From contig JAFTPU010000008.1 of NCBI GenBank assembly GCA_017463105.1, forward strand, positions 1 through 64,000: a stretch of 64,000 nt of DNA, read 5' to 3'. The first letter of the stretch is position 1; each line of letters opens with the position of its first letter. Of the stretch, positions 1 to 9,810 are shown one piece after another. The position numbers and the translations under genes were made by a program. The DNA comes from Clostridia bacterium (GTDB lineage Bacteria > Bacillota > Clostridia > Christensenellales > Borkfalkiaceae). Below the pieces are notes generated by a model. It saw only the letters and a program-made list of their open reading frames with translations, was not told where the DNA came from and ran no database searches.

Positions 1-1
1 G

Positions 2-700
2 AAAGAGAATATAACAAAAGGAGTATGCGCCAAGGTCGAGGCGTGGGTAAACAACGACGTGGCAAATTTAGACGTCGTAAGGTTGTTGGGCAGCGACTCG
101 AAAGATTTGGAGTATTACCGCAATTACGGCGTTATTAACGACGGACGGCGTTTCTTTTTAGAAGGCAGAACGCCCGAAGAAATCACCTATCAATGCGGAT
201 ACAGTTTTGACGAATGGAAACGGGATACGGAGCTTTTGTCTTATCTTCGCAATCCGTCTGCATTTATCGAAAAAGAAGCGCAAGAATATTTTGCGAAGCA
301 TCAAGAACGGATATTGCTTGCGCTGAATAAAAACGAAGTGTTGAAAGCGGAATTACAAGGGATTGAGAACTTAAAAGATACGTCTTTGCGCCGACTTCGT
401 GAGGTTATGACGGCGGCGAGAAGTACGGACGCGAAAACCTTGTCGGTGACGGCGCATAAGGAAGGGCAAACGCTGACGTTCAAAATGGAAGCGAACGAGT
501 TAAGACGGGACCCGTCAACGTATTATTCCGATTGGGCTATGCCCGCGAAAGATAGGCGCGAGTTTGAACGTACCTTTGGGGAGCGAAACCATTTGTATCC
601 CGAAGATATCGTGGACATTTCCTATTGCGGAAAATCTATCTATTCCGCCGAACCTTACGAAGAACCCGTAGAAACGGAAGATATTGGACAAACGATGTAG
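2..700 (+). CDS. Mobile-element protein of unknown function (5' end outside window)
   Basis: The reading frame is open from base 2, so the gene begins upstream; an internal GTG at 59 is not a convincing start. The visible 232 residues are hydrophilic, with no signal peptide or membrane segment. A central charged helical stretch is followed by a C-terminal part with SDW and acidic motifs. I do not recognise a named family with certainty; the style and its place directly upstream of an ArdA-like gene resemble accessory proteins of clostridial integrative conjugative elements. The stop is followed 10 nt later by the ATG of the next gene, with the Shine-Dalgarno site overlapping the stop, so the two are co-transcribed. 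The mobile-element origin is an inference from context. Confidence 0.6.
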   Translation, partial: KENITKGVCAKVEAWVNNDVANLDVVRLLGSDSKDLEYYRNYGVINDGRRFFLEGRTPEEITYQCGYSFDEWKRDTELLSYLRNPSAFIEKEAQEYFAKHQERILLALNKNEVLKAELQGIENLKDTSLRRLREVMTAARSTDAKTLSVTAHKEGQTLTFKMEANELRRDPSTYYSDWAMPAKDRREFERTFGERNHLYPEDIVDISYCGKSIYSAEPYEEPVETEDIGQTM

Positions 701-710
701 GAGAGAGAAA

Positions 711-1778
711 ATGAACGATAAAACGATTAAAATAGAACTCTGCACCGAAAAGAAGAATAGTACGGAGCATTTTTATTCGTCGGTGTGGTTGCCTGCGAAA
801 GATTACGAGATTATGGACGCATACCATAAAGCTCGTATTACCACCGAGCCTGACGTAAATATGGACGTACGGATAGAAAGCTGTCCGTTGCTTCCCGAAT
901 TAGTCGGAACAAGGCTGGACAGCCCTACCATGGAAGAGTTGAACTTCCTTGCAAGGCGTTTGGGCGAATTAAACGAAGATGAACTTACGGTATTAAAAGC
1001 GGTAAAATCCAAGGTGCTAACGGGCGATGAAGACGAGCTTGTAAGTATGAAAGATTTAATCAATCTCACGTACGGTTTGGATAAGGTTTCAATCATCTCG
1101 GCGGTAAAAAACGATACGGAGCTTGGGCAGTTTGTCATAGAAAACGAGTTGCACCCCGATATCTCGGCAATCCCCGACCAGTCGTTGTATTTAATCAACA
1201 AAGAAACGATAGGGAAACTGCACAGGGAAAACGAAGGCGGCGTATTCGCAGACGGGAAATACGTCCTTGCAAGCGAATACGAACTCCCCGAAATTTATGA
1301 CGGGAAAAGGTTACTTGAAGAAGATAAGGGGTTGGAGTTTTGGTATGCGTTCCGTTTGGAACTTGTGAAAGAGCCGAAAGGGAATGAAGAAGTACAACCG
1401 ACAAACGATTGGCTGTCTTTGCCTGCGGAACTTGGGGACCTTGAAGCGTATGCGAAAAAGTACGGTAAAAAGGATATCAAAGACTGTGTATATTTAGGCT
1501 TTGAGAGCGCAATTCCGCAAATTCAAGAATATCATTTCGGGGATATGCGCAAAATCCATGACCTAAATGTTTTAGCCAAAATGTATATGGAAATGTCGCC
1601 TACGGATAAGATGAAATTCAAGGCGATATTAGAGGCAGAGGATGTAAGCAATCTTGAAAAGAGTTTAAGAATCGCTTTTCGTATTGATAAATACGAGTTG
1701 GACGCTCAAATAGATAATCCAACGGAGTATTTCAAAGAGTATAGCTACTGTAAAATCAAAGTTTATAAATTTATATAA
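711..1778 (+). CDS. ArdA-like antirestriction protein, C-terminus altered
   Basis: A 355-residue acidic protein. ArdA proteins mimic B-form DNA and block type I restriction enzymes when a mobile element enters a new cell. The repeated ELNFLARRLGEL / DLNVLAKMYMEM type blocks (about residues 80-90 and 290-300) and the very acidic composition fit the Firmicutes ArdA group found on integrative elements. I chose ATG 711 because it follows an AGGAGAGA site at 699-706; a TTG further up lies inside the previous gene. The last dozen residues, after NPTEYFKEY, turn basic and do not look like a normal ArdA end. The following FRG frame is also open across this point, so a deletion or recombination joint near 1745 is likely. 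Confidence 0.6.
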   Translation: MNDKTIKIELCTEKKNSTEHFYSSVWLPAKDYEIMDAYHKARITTEPDVNMDVRIESCPLLPELVGTRLDSPTMEELNFLARRLGELNEDELTVLKAVKSKVLTGDEDELVSMKDLINLTYGLDKVSIISAVKNDTELGQFVIENELHPDISAIPDQSLYLINKETIGKLHRENEGGVFADGKYVLASEYELPEIYDGKRLLEEDKGLEFWYAFRLELVKEPKGNEEVQPTNDWLSLPAELGDLEAYAKKYGKKDIKDCVYLGFESAIPQIQEYHFGDMRKIHDLNVLAKMYMEMSPTDKMKFKAILEAEDVSNLEKSLRIAFRIDKYELDAQIDNPTEYFKEYSYCKIKVYKFI

Positions 1779-1824
1779 AACAGAATATCCCACAAGAGAT
1801 ACGATTAGGCAGGCATGGGCTCAA

Positions 1825-2694
1825 ATGGGCTTTTCTATTGAAAAAGAAGAAAAAATCAATCGAGTAGAAGCGGAGGCGATTTTATATTGGGCTTATGGGG
1901 CATTAAAAGAAAAACAAGAAAGGATCGAAGAAACCTTACGCTTATTTGGGCAAATAAAAGAGTTAAGTTCGATTGAGTATAATATTGTACACAATGATGG
2001 TATTTTTTACAATGAACTGAAAATAGAAATAAAGCCTATTATATCTATAGCGTCTTTTAATTCTACAATTCCGAGTTATAGAAGTAGCGATAAAGTATTG
2101 TTTTATCGTGGACACGCAGATGTGAATTATATTTTGCAACCTTCTATTTATCGAAAAATCAATTGGAAAAAGAAAGAAAGTGAAATGTATCAAGAGGTGC
2201 TTATAACTTGTCCGGATGATTTTTATAATTTGCGTTCGCATTTGGAAAAATTGGTGGAAATGCAACACTATGGTTTGCCGACAAGGTTGTTAGATATTAC
2301 CTCAAATCCTTTGGTTGCTTTATATTTTGCTTGTGAAAATCATTTTGACAGAGATGGGGAAGTTGTTCTTATAGAGTCGGAGAAAAACACAATAAGATAT
2401 CCTCAAAGTGATACGGCTACCATTTTGGCGAGTTTGCCTGTATTTAGTGAAACGATACAGAATATGTTTAAACTTAATGCAGAAGATATTACATTATCGC
2501 AAAAAGATTTCAACGATAAGGTGGGAAAATTGTTGCATGAAATAAGATTTGAAAGAGAAAGACGGCAAACCAAACGATTGATAATCGTTTGTCGGGGCGC
2601 GCCGCCAAAGGCGCGACTCTCGTCACCTGCTCCTTTTTTCATCGCCTGTCACGCCCTTGAAAAATTTCACGTAATAACCCCGTTATCTTGTTGA
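1825..2694 (+). pseudogene. FRG-domain protein, truncated at both ends
   Basis: The FRG domain (named for a conserved Phe-Arg-Gly) starts about residue 91 with FYRGHADVNY and continues through MQHYGLPTRLLDIT and ALYFACENH, all hallmarks of the family. FRG proteins are of uncertain biochemical role and are common on phages, mobile elements and defence islands. After about residue 244 (base 2555) the protein turns abruptly into low-complexity sequence coded by a GC-rich hairpin region, so the natural C-terminus is lost. Upstream the same frame is open back to 1714 without a proper start or Shine-Dalgarno, so the N-terminus is also suspect. Base composition is much more AT-rich than the chromosome genes. 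I read it as a remnant of a mobile or defence gene. Confidence 0.65.
2573..2665. repeat. Hairpin-rich remnant at end of FRG pseudogene
   Basis: A 9-bp perfect inverted repeat CAAACGATT/AATCGTTTG with a 3-nt loop sits at about 2573-2593. It is followed by GC-rich small palindromes (GCC-AAA-GGC). No T-run follows, so it is not an ordinary terminator. The style matches the hairpin arrays near 11600, 46800 and 54100. Confidence 0.5.
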
Positions 2695-2720
2695 CTTTAC
2701 AACAAGGAATATGTTATAAT
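2691..2720 (+). promoter_or_regulatory. Promoter of the alcohol/aldehyde dehydrogenase operon
   Basis: TTGACT (2691-2696), 18-bp spacer, TATAAT (2715-2720). A 7-bp inverted repeat CTTGTTG/CAACAAG straddles the -35. A second palindrome, CGTTATA-GT-TATAACG at 2764-2779, lies in the leader and could be an operator. Confidence 0.75.
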
Positions 2721-2804
2721 GCACTTGTTCTAATCGCGGCGGGGACGAAAATAAAATAAAATACGTTATAGTTATAACGCCGCGCGAAAGGAGAACGTTT
2801 CAAA

Positions 2805-4016
2805 ATGAATATTTTCAAGAAAGTATATTGCAGAATTTTCCAAACGGCATTCCGCTTGGCGTTGCCGTTTTTGCCGTATCGGGAGCCGAAAATTTACGAT
2901 AGTATAAACCGATTGCCGAAACGGTTTAAGGATTCGAATATTACGTCCGTTATGCTTATAACCGACGCGGGGATCAGGAACGCGGGAATATCTCGGCAAC
3001 TCGAAAATTTATTGGAGGAAAACGAAATCAAATGCACGGTCTACGATAAAACCCGTGCAAATCCGACCGTCCAAAACGTAGAGGATGCGCGTTCGTTGTA
3101 TTTGCGGGAGAAATGCGAATGTCTGATCGCGTTTGGCGGGGGATCTTCAATGGATTGCGCCAAGGCGGTCGGAGCAAGGATCGCCTATCCCAAAAAGAGC
3201 TTATATCAATTAAAAGGCGTTTTGCGCGTTCTTCGGAAGATTCCTCCGCTTATCGCCATTCCGACAACGGCGGGGACGGGTAGCGAAGTAACGCTTGCGG
3301 CGGTCGTTACCGACAGCGAAAAACAGCATAAATACACTTTGATGGATTTTACGCTCATTCCCCGGTATGCGGTTCTCGATCCGAGAGTCACGTTTTCTCT
3401 TCCGCCGCATTTGACGGCAACGACGGGAATGGACGCGTTGACGCACGCCGTAGAGGCGTATATCGGGCGTTCGACGACGCGTGAAACGAGGCGGAAAGCG
3501 TTGGAGGCAACGTCGCTTATATTCGGAAATATCGAAAAGGCGTATGCAAACGGGCAAGATTACGAAGCAAGAGCAAATATGCTCCGAGCGGCGTATCTTG
3601 CGGGAATTTCTTTTTCCAAGTCTTACGTCGGATATATCCATGCGGTAGCCCATTCGCTCGGCGGAAAGTATAACGTGCCGCACGGACTCGCCAATTCGGT
3701 GTTGATGCCTATCGTATTGGAGGCTTATGGCGAAACCGTCTATAAGAAACTGCATAAGCTGGGCATAGCGGCGGGCGTTTCCTCCGAAAACGATACGCAC
3801 GAGGTCGGCGCGAAAAAGTTTATAAACGCGATCAAAGAATTGAACAAGAGAATGGGGATTCCCGAAAAACTTACGGGGATCGAGAAAAAGGACGTACCGC
3901 AAATGGCGAAACACGCCGATAAGGAAGCGAATCCGCTGTACCCCGTACCCAAATTGATGAACGCGAAAGAATTGGAAGAATTTTACGATCGGGTAGCCGA
4001 TCGGAGTCGGAGGTAG
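2805..4016 (+). CDS. Iron-containing alcohol dehydrogenase
   Basis: Group III (Fe-dependent) NAD(P)-linked alcohol dehydrogenase, 403 residues, the usual length; cytosolic. The nucleotide-binding GGGSSMD lies at 111-117. The metal ligands are visible as D210, H214, H279 and H293, with the family spacing (4 and 14 residues). ATG 2805 follows an AAAGGAGA site. The N-terminal 30 residues are hydrophobic and basic, a little unusual, and could give loose membrane association. The aldehyde dehydrogenase gene starts 4 nt after the stop, so the pair probably interconverts an alcohol, its aldehyde and the acid. The substrate cannot be read from sequence. Confidence 0.9.
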   Translation: MNIFKKVYCRIFQTAFRLALPFLPYREPKIYDSINRLPKRFKDSNITSVMLITDAGIRNAGISRQLENLLEENEIKCTVYDKTRANPTVQNVEDARSLYLREKCECLIAFGGGSSMDCAKAVGARIAYPKKSLYQLKGVLRVLRKIPPLIAIPTTAGTGSEVTLAAVVTDSEKQHKYTLMDFTLIPRYAVLDPRVTFSLPPHLTATTGMDALTHAVEAYIGRSTTRETRRKALEATSLIFGNIEKAYANGQDYEARANMLRAAYLAGISFSKSYVGYIHAVAHSLGGKYNVPHGLANSVLMPIVLEAYGETVYKKLHKLGIAAGVSSENDTHEVGAKKFINAIKELNKRMGIPEKLTGIEKKDVPQMAKHADKEANPLYPVPKLMNAKELEEFYDRVADRSRR

Positions 4017-4020
4017 GACG

Positions 4021-5397
4021 ATGAAAGATATAGACCAAATTCTGCAAAAGCAACGCAAATATTTTCAAAGCGGGAAAACGCTTTCGCTCGATTTCCGTAT
4101 CGGAGCGTTGAAAAAATTGCGCGATACGGTTAAAAAATACGAAAAAGAGATCGGAGAAGCGCTCGCCTCCGATTTGGGTAAAAGCGATTTCGAGAGCTTT
4201 ATGTGCGAAACGGGGCTGGTGCTTTCCGAGCTCGGCTATATGATAAAGCATACCCGCAAATTCGCAAAAGAAAAGAGAGTCCGCACGCCGCTTGCGCAGT
4301 TTGCGGCGAAAAGCTATAAAAAACCCTCCCCTTACGGAAACGTACTGATCATGAGCCCGTGGAACTATCCTTTTCTGTTGACGATAGACCCGCTTGTCGA
4401 CGCGATCGCGGCGGGAAATACCGCCGTGGTAAAGCCGAGCGCATATTCGCCCGCGACGAGCGCGATCGTCGAAAAAATCGTTGCGGAATGTTTTCCGCCC
4501 GAATACGTCGCCGTGATCACGGGCGGGCGCAAGGAGAACGCGGCGTTGTTGGAGAAAAAATTCGATCTCGTCTTTTTTACGGGCAGCAAGGAGGTCGGGA
4601 AAGAGGTTTTGCGCCGTGCGGCGGAACACTTAACGCCCGCCGTATTGGAGCTGGGCGGGAAAAGCCCCTGTATCGTGGACGACAGCGCGAAGCTCGGGCT
4701 CGCCGCGAAACGTATCGTTTTCGGAAAATATCTCAATTGCGGACAGACCTGCGTCGCGCCCGATTATATCCTTTGCGCGCGTTCGGTCAAGGACGAACTC
4801 GTGAAAGAGATCGTGAAGCAGATCGGGGCGCAATACGGCGAAAAGCCGCTTGAAGATCCTGAGTACGGAAAGATCGTAAACGCGAAGCATTTCGAGCGCA
4901 TATGCGGCTTGATCGATCCCGAAAAAGTCGTGTTCGGCGGGGGCAGGGACGCGACGAGTTTAAAAATCGAGCCGACGGTCATGGATAACGTCGCTTGGAA
5001 CGACGCCGTTATGCAGGAGGAAATTTTCGGTCCGATCCTGCCGATCCTGACCTTTGAAAAATTCGACGAAATATACGAGATATTGAAGGAGAAACCGAAG
5101 CCGCTGGCGTTGTATCTTTTTTCGGAAAACAAAAAACGTATCCGCGAGGTCACGGAAAGATGTTCGTACGGCGGCGGGTGTATCAACGATACCGTTATCC
5201 ATCTTGCGACGAGCGAAACGGGTTTCGGCGGCGTAGGGGAAAGCGGTATGGGCGCGTATCACGGAAAGGACGGGTTCGACGTGTTTTCGCACACGAAAAG
5301 TATCGTCGACAAAAAGACGTGGATGGATCTGCCCATACGTTATCGACCCTATAAAAAAGGTTTTTTCGAAAAACTGTTGCATTTGTTTTTGAAGTAA
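4021..5397 (+). CDS. Aldehyde dehydrogenase, family-3 type
   Basis: NAD(P)-dependent oxidation of an aldehyde to the acid. The 458-residue length without the longer N-terminal arm, the PWNYPF motif (113-118), catalytic Glu in LELGGKSP (E210) and catalytic Cys in NCGQTCVAPDY (C244) all fit the ALDH3/fatty-aldehyde branch. It ends with a basic hydrophobic tail (FFEKLLHLFLK), which in this branch often means membrane contact; that is inference. Second gene of a two-gene operon with the Fe-alcohol dehydrogenase, so the two likely handle the same aldehyde. Confidence 0.9.
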   Translation: MKDIDQILQKQRKYFQSGKTLSLDFRIGALKKLRDTVKKYEKEIGEALASDLGKSDFESFMCETGLVLSELGYMIKHTRKFAKEKRVRTPLAQFAAKSYKKPSPYGNVLIMSPWNYPFLLTIDPLVDAIAAGNTAVVKPSAYSPATSAIVEKIVAECFPPEYVAVITGGRKENAALLEKKFDLVFFTGSKEVGKEVLRRAAEHLTPAVLELGGKSPCIVDDSAKLGLAAKRIVFGKYLNCGQTCVAPDYILCARSVKDELVKEIVKQIGAQYGEKPLEDPEYGKIVNAKHFERICGLIDPEKVVFGGGRDATSLKIEPTVMDNVAWNDAVMQEEIFGPILPILTFEKFDEIYEILKEKPKPLALYLFSENKKRIREVTERCSYGGGCINDTVIHLATSETGFGGVGESGMGAYHGKDGFDVFSHTKSIVDKKTWMDLPIRYRPYKKGFFEKLLHLFLK

Positions 5398-5418
5398 ACG
5401 TTCCCACGGCAAAAACCG

Positions 5419-5447
5419 TTGACTTTCCCGTTACCTTATGTTATAAT
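5419..5447 (+). promoter_or_regulatory. Promoter of TRIC-like gene
   Basis: TTGACT (5419-5424), 17-bp spacer, TATAAT (5442-5447), with an AGAGGA ribosome site before the ATG at 5478. Confidence 0.8.
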
Positions 5448-5477
5448 ACGCGCATATAGTAAACAGAGGATAAAAAA

Positions 5478-6185
5478 ATGTCGGTTGAAATCATTCTGCT
5501 CGTTTTGGAGATCGTCGGTACGGTCGCGTTCGCCGTGTCGGGCGCGTTCGTCGCCGTTAAAGCGCGGTTCGATATTTTCGGCGTGATCGTGATCGGCTGT
5601 ATCACGGCGGTCGGCGGAGGGATCACCCGCGATTTGCTCATCGGCGCGTTTCCGCCCGCGATCTTTTCGAGATCGTATATCGTCGGTATCGCCGCTCTGA
5701 CCTCGACGCTCGCCTTTCTCTTTGCGTATTTTCACCGAAAGAAATTCGACGAAACGCTTGAAAAGATAGAACGTATCAACAACGTATTCGACGCGATCGG
5801 CTTGGCGGCGTTTACCGTAATGGGCACGGAGCTCGCCTTCGTGAAAGGCTTTTCCGACAACGTGTTTTTATCGATAACGCTGGGCGTGCTCACGGGCGTG
5901 GGCGGCGGCGTGCTCCGCGATATCCTCACCGAGACCCCGCCTTACATATTCAAAAAGCATATCTACGCGATCGCCTCCATCGGCGGCGGAGCTCTGTATT
6001 ATATCCTGCGCCTGTTTACGGACGGTACGCTGATCCCCTCCGCCGTGGCGACCTTCTTTATCATTCTCGTTAGAATGTTGGCGACCAAATACCGTTGGAG
6101 CTTGCCCAAGGTCCGTTTGGAGGAGGAACGGAAGGCGTTGCCCTTGCAAACGGAGAGAAAGGACGAGGAGAGAAAAGCCTCTTGA
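5478..6185 (+). CDS. TRIC/UPF0126-family membrane channel protein (YicG/YadS-like)
   Basis: A 235-residue inner-membrane protein made of two repeats of about three transmembrane helices plus a seventh. Each repeat carries the signature glycine-rich kink GGGxxRD, at 46-52 (GGGITRD) and 142-148 (GGGVLRD). Bacterial relatives form trimeric cation channels; a link to glycine or cation flux has been proposed for some. The last 35 residues are a charged cytoplasmic tail. Monocistronic: its own promoter upstream, a terminator 8 nt after the stop. Confidence 0.88.
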   Translation: MSVEIILLVLEIVGTVAFAVSGAFVAVKARFDIFGVIVIGCITAVGGGITRDLLIGAFPPAIFSRSYIVGIAALTSTLAFLFAYFHRKKFDETLEKIERINNVFDAIGLAAFTVMGTELAFVKGFSDNVFLSITLGVLTGVGGGVLRDILTETPPYIFKKHIYAIASIGGGALYYILRLFTDGTLIPSAVATFFIILVRMLATKYRWSLPKVRLEEERKALPLQTERKDEERKAS

Positions 6186-6193
6186 AAAACGAA

Positions 6194-6220
6194 AACGCAC
6201 TCAACCGAGTGCGTTTTTTC
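6194..6220 (+). terminator. Rho-independent terminator
   Basis: Stem AACGCACTC / GAGTGCGTT with a 4-nt loop, then a T-run. Confidence 0.9.
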
Positions 6221-6245
6221 TCGCGCTTTTGCGCAGAATATCCTT

Positions 6246-7442
6246 ATGGAGACTTTATTGAAACAAGCAAAGGCTTTGCAAAAAGAACTCGTTTCCTACC
6301 GCCGCTTTTTACACGCGCACGCCGAAGTCGGGTTCGATTTGCCCGTCACGAAAAATTTTATCAAAGAAAAATTGTCCGAAATCGGGTATACGCCGACCGA
6401 CTGCGGGCGCGCCGTCGTGGCGACGGCGGGAAACGCGCCCGAAAAAGGCGTTATCCTGCTCCGCGCGGATATGGACGCGTTGCCGATCGGGGAAAGATCG
6501 GGCTTGCCGTTCGCCTGTAAAACGGGCAATATGCACGCTTGCGGACACGATCTGCACGCGGCGATGCTGCTCGGCGCGGCAAAGCTTTTGAAACTGCGGG
6601 AGAGCGCGCTTTCCCGCGGCGTGAAATTTCTTTTCCAGCCCGCGGAGGAGATACTGCAAGGCGCGAAAGACGCGATCGAAAACGGCGTGCTGAAAGCCCC
6701 GCCCGTATCGGCGGCGGCAATGCTCCACGCGATCCCCGATCTGCCGATACAAAGCGGGACCTTGATCGTATCGGCGGCGGGCGTTACCGCACCCGCGGCG
6801 GATTATTTCAAGACCGAAATAAAAGGCAAAGCCTGTCACGGATCCTCGCCGCAAAACGGAGTCGACGCCCTGACGGCGGCGGCGCACGCCGTGCTGGCGT
6901 TACAGGAACTCCCCGCGCGCGAGATCGCCGCGGGTTCCGCCGTGCTTACGGTCGGCAGACTGCAAGCGGGCGACGCGGGCAACGCGATCGCCGACGTCGC
7001 CGTATTCGAAGGCACGCTCCGCGCGTTCGACGAGGAGACGCGCGCGTTTGTCAAAAAGCGGTTGCAAGAGATCGTTTCGGGCGTTGCAAAGACCTTTCGG
7101 GCAAAAGCAAAAGTCACGTTCGGGGGAGGCTGTCCCTCCCTTTTCAACGATAAAAAAACGACCGCTTTCGCTATGAACGCGTTGTGGGAAGCGGTTGGGG
7201 AAAGGGGCGTGCTGTCGGCGGAGGACCTCGGCAAGGCGGCGGGGAGAAACGGCGGGTCGGAGGATTTCGCTTATATCAGCCGCGAGACGCCGTCCGTGAT
7301 GATCGCGCTTGCCGCGGGACGGGCGGAGGACGGATATAAATATCCGCTCCATCATCCCAAAGCCGTGTTCGACGAAAATACGCTTTGCTACGGTGCGGCG
7401 GCGTACGCCGCGCTCGGGCTTGCGTTCAACGAGAACGGATAA
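6246..7442 (+). CDS. M20 family amidohydrolase (N-acyl amino acid / hippurate hydrolase type)
   Basis: Zinc amidohydrolase of peptidase family M20D, 398 residues, cytosolic. Visible active-site blocks are LRADMDALP (72-80), HACGHDLH (97-104) with the metal-binding Cys/His pair, QPAEE (131-135) and the dimerisation-domain HGSSP. It probably removes an acyl group from an amino acid or aminoacyl conjugate; the exact substrate is open. No good Shine-Dalgarno precedes ATG 6246 and I see no consensus promoter in the 40 nt between the upstream terminator and the start, so start and expression are less certain than the identity. Confidence 0.88.
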   Translation: METLLKQAKALQKELVSYRRFLHAHAEVGFDLPVTKNFIKEKLSEIGYTPTDCGRAVVATAGNAPEKGVILLRADMDALPIGERSGLPFACKTGNMHACGHDLHAAMLLGAAKLLKLRESALSRGVKFLFQPAEEILQGAKDAIENGVLKAPPVSAAAMLHAIPDLPIQSGTLIVSAAGVTAPAADYFKTEIKGKACHGSSPQNGVDALTAAAHAVLALQELPAREIAAGSAVLTVGRLQAGDAGNAIADVAVFEGTLRAFDEETRAFVKKRLQEIVSGVAKTFRAKAKVTFGGGCPSLFNDKKTTAFAMNALWEAVGERGVLSAEDLGKAAGRNGGSEDFAYISRETPSVMIALAAGRAEDGYKYPLHHPKAVFDENTLCYGAAAYAALGLAFNENG

Positions 7443-7472
7443 AAAGCGGTTTTCGACGAAATCGCGTTTTTT
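7441..7472 (+). terminator. Probable terminator after M20 gene
   Basis: An imperfect hairpin (AAAGCG...CGCGTTTTTT) directly follows the stop and ends in a T-run. Confidence 0.6.
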
Positions 7473-7528
7473 CTTTGTGTAAAAACGGTGAACGTTTGTT
7501 AAATATTTGAATTTTGCTTTGGAAACGC

Positions 7529-7557
7529 TTGAAAAAGATTTTTCGTTATGGTAAAAT
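7529..7557 (+). promoter_or_regulatory. Promoter of ftsH
   Basis: TTGAAA (7529-7534), 17-bp spacer, TAAAAT (7552-7557). It leaves a leader of about 140 nt before the TTG start; I see no known riboswitch in it. Confidence 0.6.
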
Positions 7558-7705
7558 AAAGTGAACGTAAGCGGGAAAAGCAAAAAATCGCGCGCGAGTC
7601 GTTTATTCGCCGCATTTGCGGGGTATAAATAGGTATTGCGAAAGGCGTTTTCACGCAAACTGATTTTTAAAGAGAAAAAAGCTCGGAAGCAAAAGGAGAA
7701 TAACT

Positions 7706-9670
7706 TTGAATAAAAGATCGAAAACAATCGTATGGATCGTCGTTACGGTCGTCCTCGTGGCGCTCGTCGGCGTGCTGATAAGCGAGATCCTCGGCGCGGC
7801 GACGCAGGTGTCGTTTACCAAGTTCGAGTCGCTTCTTTTCGAGGAGGGAAAAATTCAGGAACTCTATCTCGACGGCTTTAATTGGACGGGATATACGCTC
7901 GACGCGAACGGGAACGTGATCGCCAAATACGCGGCGGTCGGTCCCGAAATGTATTCGATGGCGGACTATCTTGCCTATATCGGGCAGTTCGAAAATCTGC
8001 CCGCGATAAGCGTCAATATCGAATTTGCCGACCCCAACGCGGGCAGCGTGTGGTCGAGTCTGACGCCGATCTTGGGCGTGGTGCTCGTGTCCGTTATGTT
8101 CTGGCTGATCATGCGCAGCGCGGCAGGCGGCGGCAACGCTTCGATGAGCATCAACAAGCAGAAAGCGCACGTACAGAATAACCTCAAGGTCCGCTTCTCC
8201 GACGTGGCGGGCGCGGAAGAGGAAAAGGAAGAGCTGGCGGAGGTCGTCGAGTTCCTCAAGAGTCCCAAAAAATTTGCGGCGCTTGGCGCGCGTATCCCCT
8301 CGGGCGTATTGCTCGTAGGTCCTCCGGGCACGGGTAAGACGTTGTTTGCCAAAGCGGTAGCGGGCGAAGCGGGCGTGCCCTTCTTCTCGGTGTCGGGCTC
8401 CGATTTCGTGGAGATGTACGTGGGCGTGGGCGCGAAGCGCGTGCGCGACCTCTTCGATATGGCAAAGAAAAATCAGCCCTGTATCATTTTCATCGACGAG
8501 ATCGACGCAGTGGGGCGTCGCCGCGGCGCGGGGCTCGGCGGCGGTCACGACGAGCGTGAACAAACGCTTAACCAGATCCTCGTGCAAATGGACGGCTTCG
8601 AGGCGAACGAGGGCATTATCGTCATGGCGGCGACCAATCGCGAGGATATTCTCGATCCCGCGCTTCTCCGTCCCGGTAGATTCGACAGACGTATCAACGT
8701 AAACCTGCCCGACGTAAAGGGGCGCGAGCAGATCTTGAAGGTGCACGCGAGAAACAAACCGATGTCGCCCGACGTCAATTTCAAGACGGTGGCGCGTATC
8801 ACGGCGGGGTTCTCGGGCGCGGAGCTTGCCAACCTTTTGAACGAAGCGGCGATTCTTGCGGCGCGCGCGGGTAAAAAGACGATCGGCAACCTCGAGCTGT
8901 ACGACGGTATCAATAAAGTATTGATGGGACCGCAGAAAAAGAGCCGCGTCGTTACCGAATCGGACAAACGCTGTACGGCGTACCACGAAGCGGGTCACGC
9001 GGTGCTCGCATGCCTGTGTAAGCATTGCGACCCCGTACACGAAGTTTCGATCATTCCGAGAGGCAGGGCGGCGGGCTATACGATGACTCGTCCCGAAACG
9101 GACGACAACGACGTTTCGTATAATAAGCTGATCGATAATATCTGTATGTCGCTCGGTGGCAGAGTCGCGGAGGAGCTCGTCATTCAAGATATCACGACGG
9201 GCGCGAGCGCGGACCTGCAGCACGTTTCCGACATTGCGAGACGAATGGTCACGCAATGGGGTATGAGCGAGAAGCTCGGACTTGTCGCCTACGATTCCGA
9301 TCAGCCCGTGTTTATGGGTATGGAATACGGCAATCAGAGCCGCGGCGGATATTCGCAGGAAACGGCGGCGGCGATCGACTCGGAGATCAGACGGCTCGTA
9401 TCCGAAGCGCATACGCGTGCAACGAAGCTGCTGAAAGCAAACCGTTCGATCATGGACAATATGTCGCGCGTGCTTGTAGAGAAGGAAACCATTTACACGG
9501 AAGAAGTGGCGATGCTGATGAAGGGCGCGGATTACAAGGAAGTGATCGCGTTCATGGAAGAGAAGGAAGGCACGCACAGGGATAACCCGTTTGCGACGAT
9601 GACGACGCCGAGTAAAGAGCACGTCGTCGAGGAAGAAAAGCCGACGGAAACGGAAAATAAAGACGAGTAA
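7706..9670 (+). CDS. ftsH: ATP-dependent zinc metalloprotease FtsH
   Basis: Membrane-anchored AAA+ protease that degrades misfolded and regulatory proteins. In order: TM helix 9-29, short extracytoplasmic domain, TM helix about 119-138, Walker A GPPGTGKT (205-212), Walker B IIFIDEID (260-267), SRH with arginine fingers near 322-330, and the zinc motif HEAGH (427-431). At 654 residues it is of normal length. The start is TTG 7706, 7 nt after an AAAGGAG site, with no ATG alternative. A hairpin at 9681-9706 probably ends the transcript. Confidence 0.96.
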   Translation: MNKRSKTIVWIVVTVVLVALVGVLISEILGAATQVSFTKFESLLFEEGKIQELYLDGFNWTGYTLDANGNVIAKYAAVGPEMYSMADYLAYIGQFENLPAISVNIEFADPNAGSVWSSLTPILGVVLVSVMFWLIMRSAAGGGNASMSINKQKAHVQNNLKVRFSDVAGAEEEKEELAEVVEFLKSPKKFAALGARIPSGVLLVGPPGTGKTLFAKAVAGEAGVPFFSVSGSDFVEMYVGVGAKRVRDLFDMAKKNQPCIIFIDEIDAVGRRRGAGLGGGHDEREQTLNQILVQMDGFEANEGIIVMAATNREDILDPALLRPGRFDRRINVNLPDVKGREQILKVHARNKPMSPDVNFKTVARITAGFSGAELANLLNEAAILAARAGKKTIGNLELYDGINKVLMGPQKKSRVVTESDKRCTAYHEAGHAVLACLCKHCDPVHEVSIIPRGRAAGYTMTRPETDDNDVSYNKLIDNICMSLGGRVAEELVIQDITTGASADLQHVSDIARRMVTQWGMSEKLGLVAYDSDQPVFMGMEYGNQSRGGYSQETAAAIDSEIRRLVSEAHTRATKLLKANRSIMDNMSRVLVEKETIYTEEVAMLMKGADYKEVIAFMEEKEGTHRDNPFATMTTPSKEHVVEEEKPTETENKDE

Positions 9671-9680
9671 ACGAAAGATG

Positions 9681-9710
9681 AACGGGACGGAGAAATCGTC
9701 CCGTTTGTTA
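9681..9710 (+). terminator. Terminator after ftsH
   Basis: Stem AACGGGACG/CGTCCCGTT followed by a short T-rich tract. Confidence 0.7.
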
Positions 9711-9711
9711 T

Positions 9712-9793
9712 AAATGCAAAATTCAGAATGCAGAATGCAAAATGATTGAATAAAAATATTTACCGCAATTTTGCACTTTGCATTTTGCATTAT
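9712..9793. repeat. Dispersed palindromic AT-rich repeat, copy 1
   Basis: The left arm contains iterations of ATGCAAAAT / CAGAATGCAGAATG and the right arm the complementary TTTTGCACTTTGCATTTTGC, so it can fold into one long imperfect hairpin. A near-identical left arm and the TTTACCGCAATTTTGCA block recur at 60956-61046. It follows the ftsH terminator. Confidence 0.8.
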
Positions 9794-9810
9794 CATAAAA
9801 GGAGTTTATC

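Noticed and set aside
7667-9796. 709-codon open frame antisense to ftsH
   Set aside because: It mirrors ftsH codon bias (few TTA/CTA/TCA codons on the coding strand), is Arg/His-rich without motifs, and lacks start signals; ftsH is certain.
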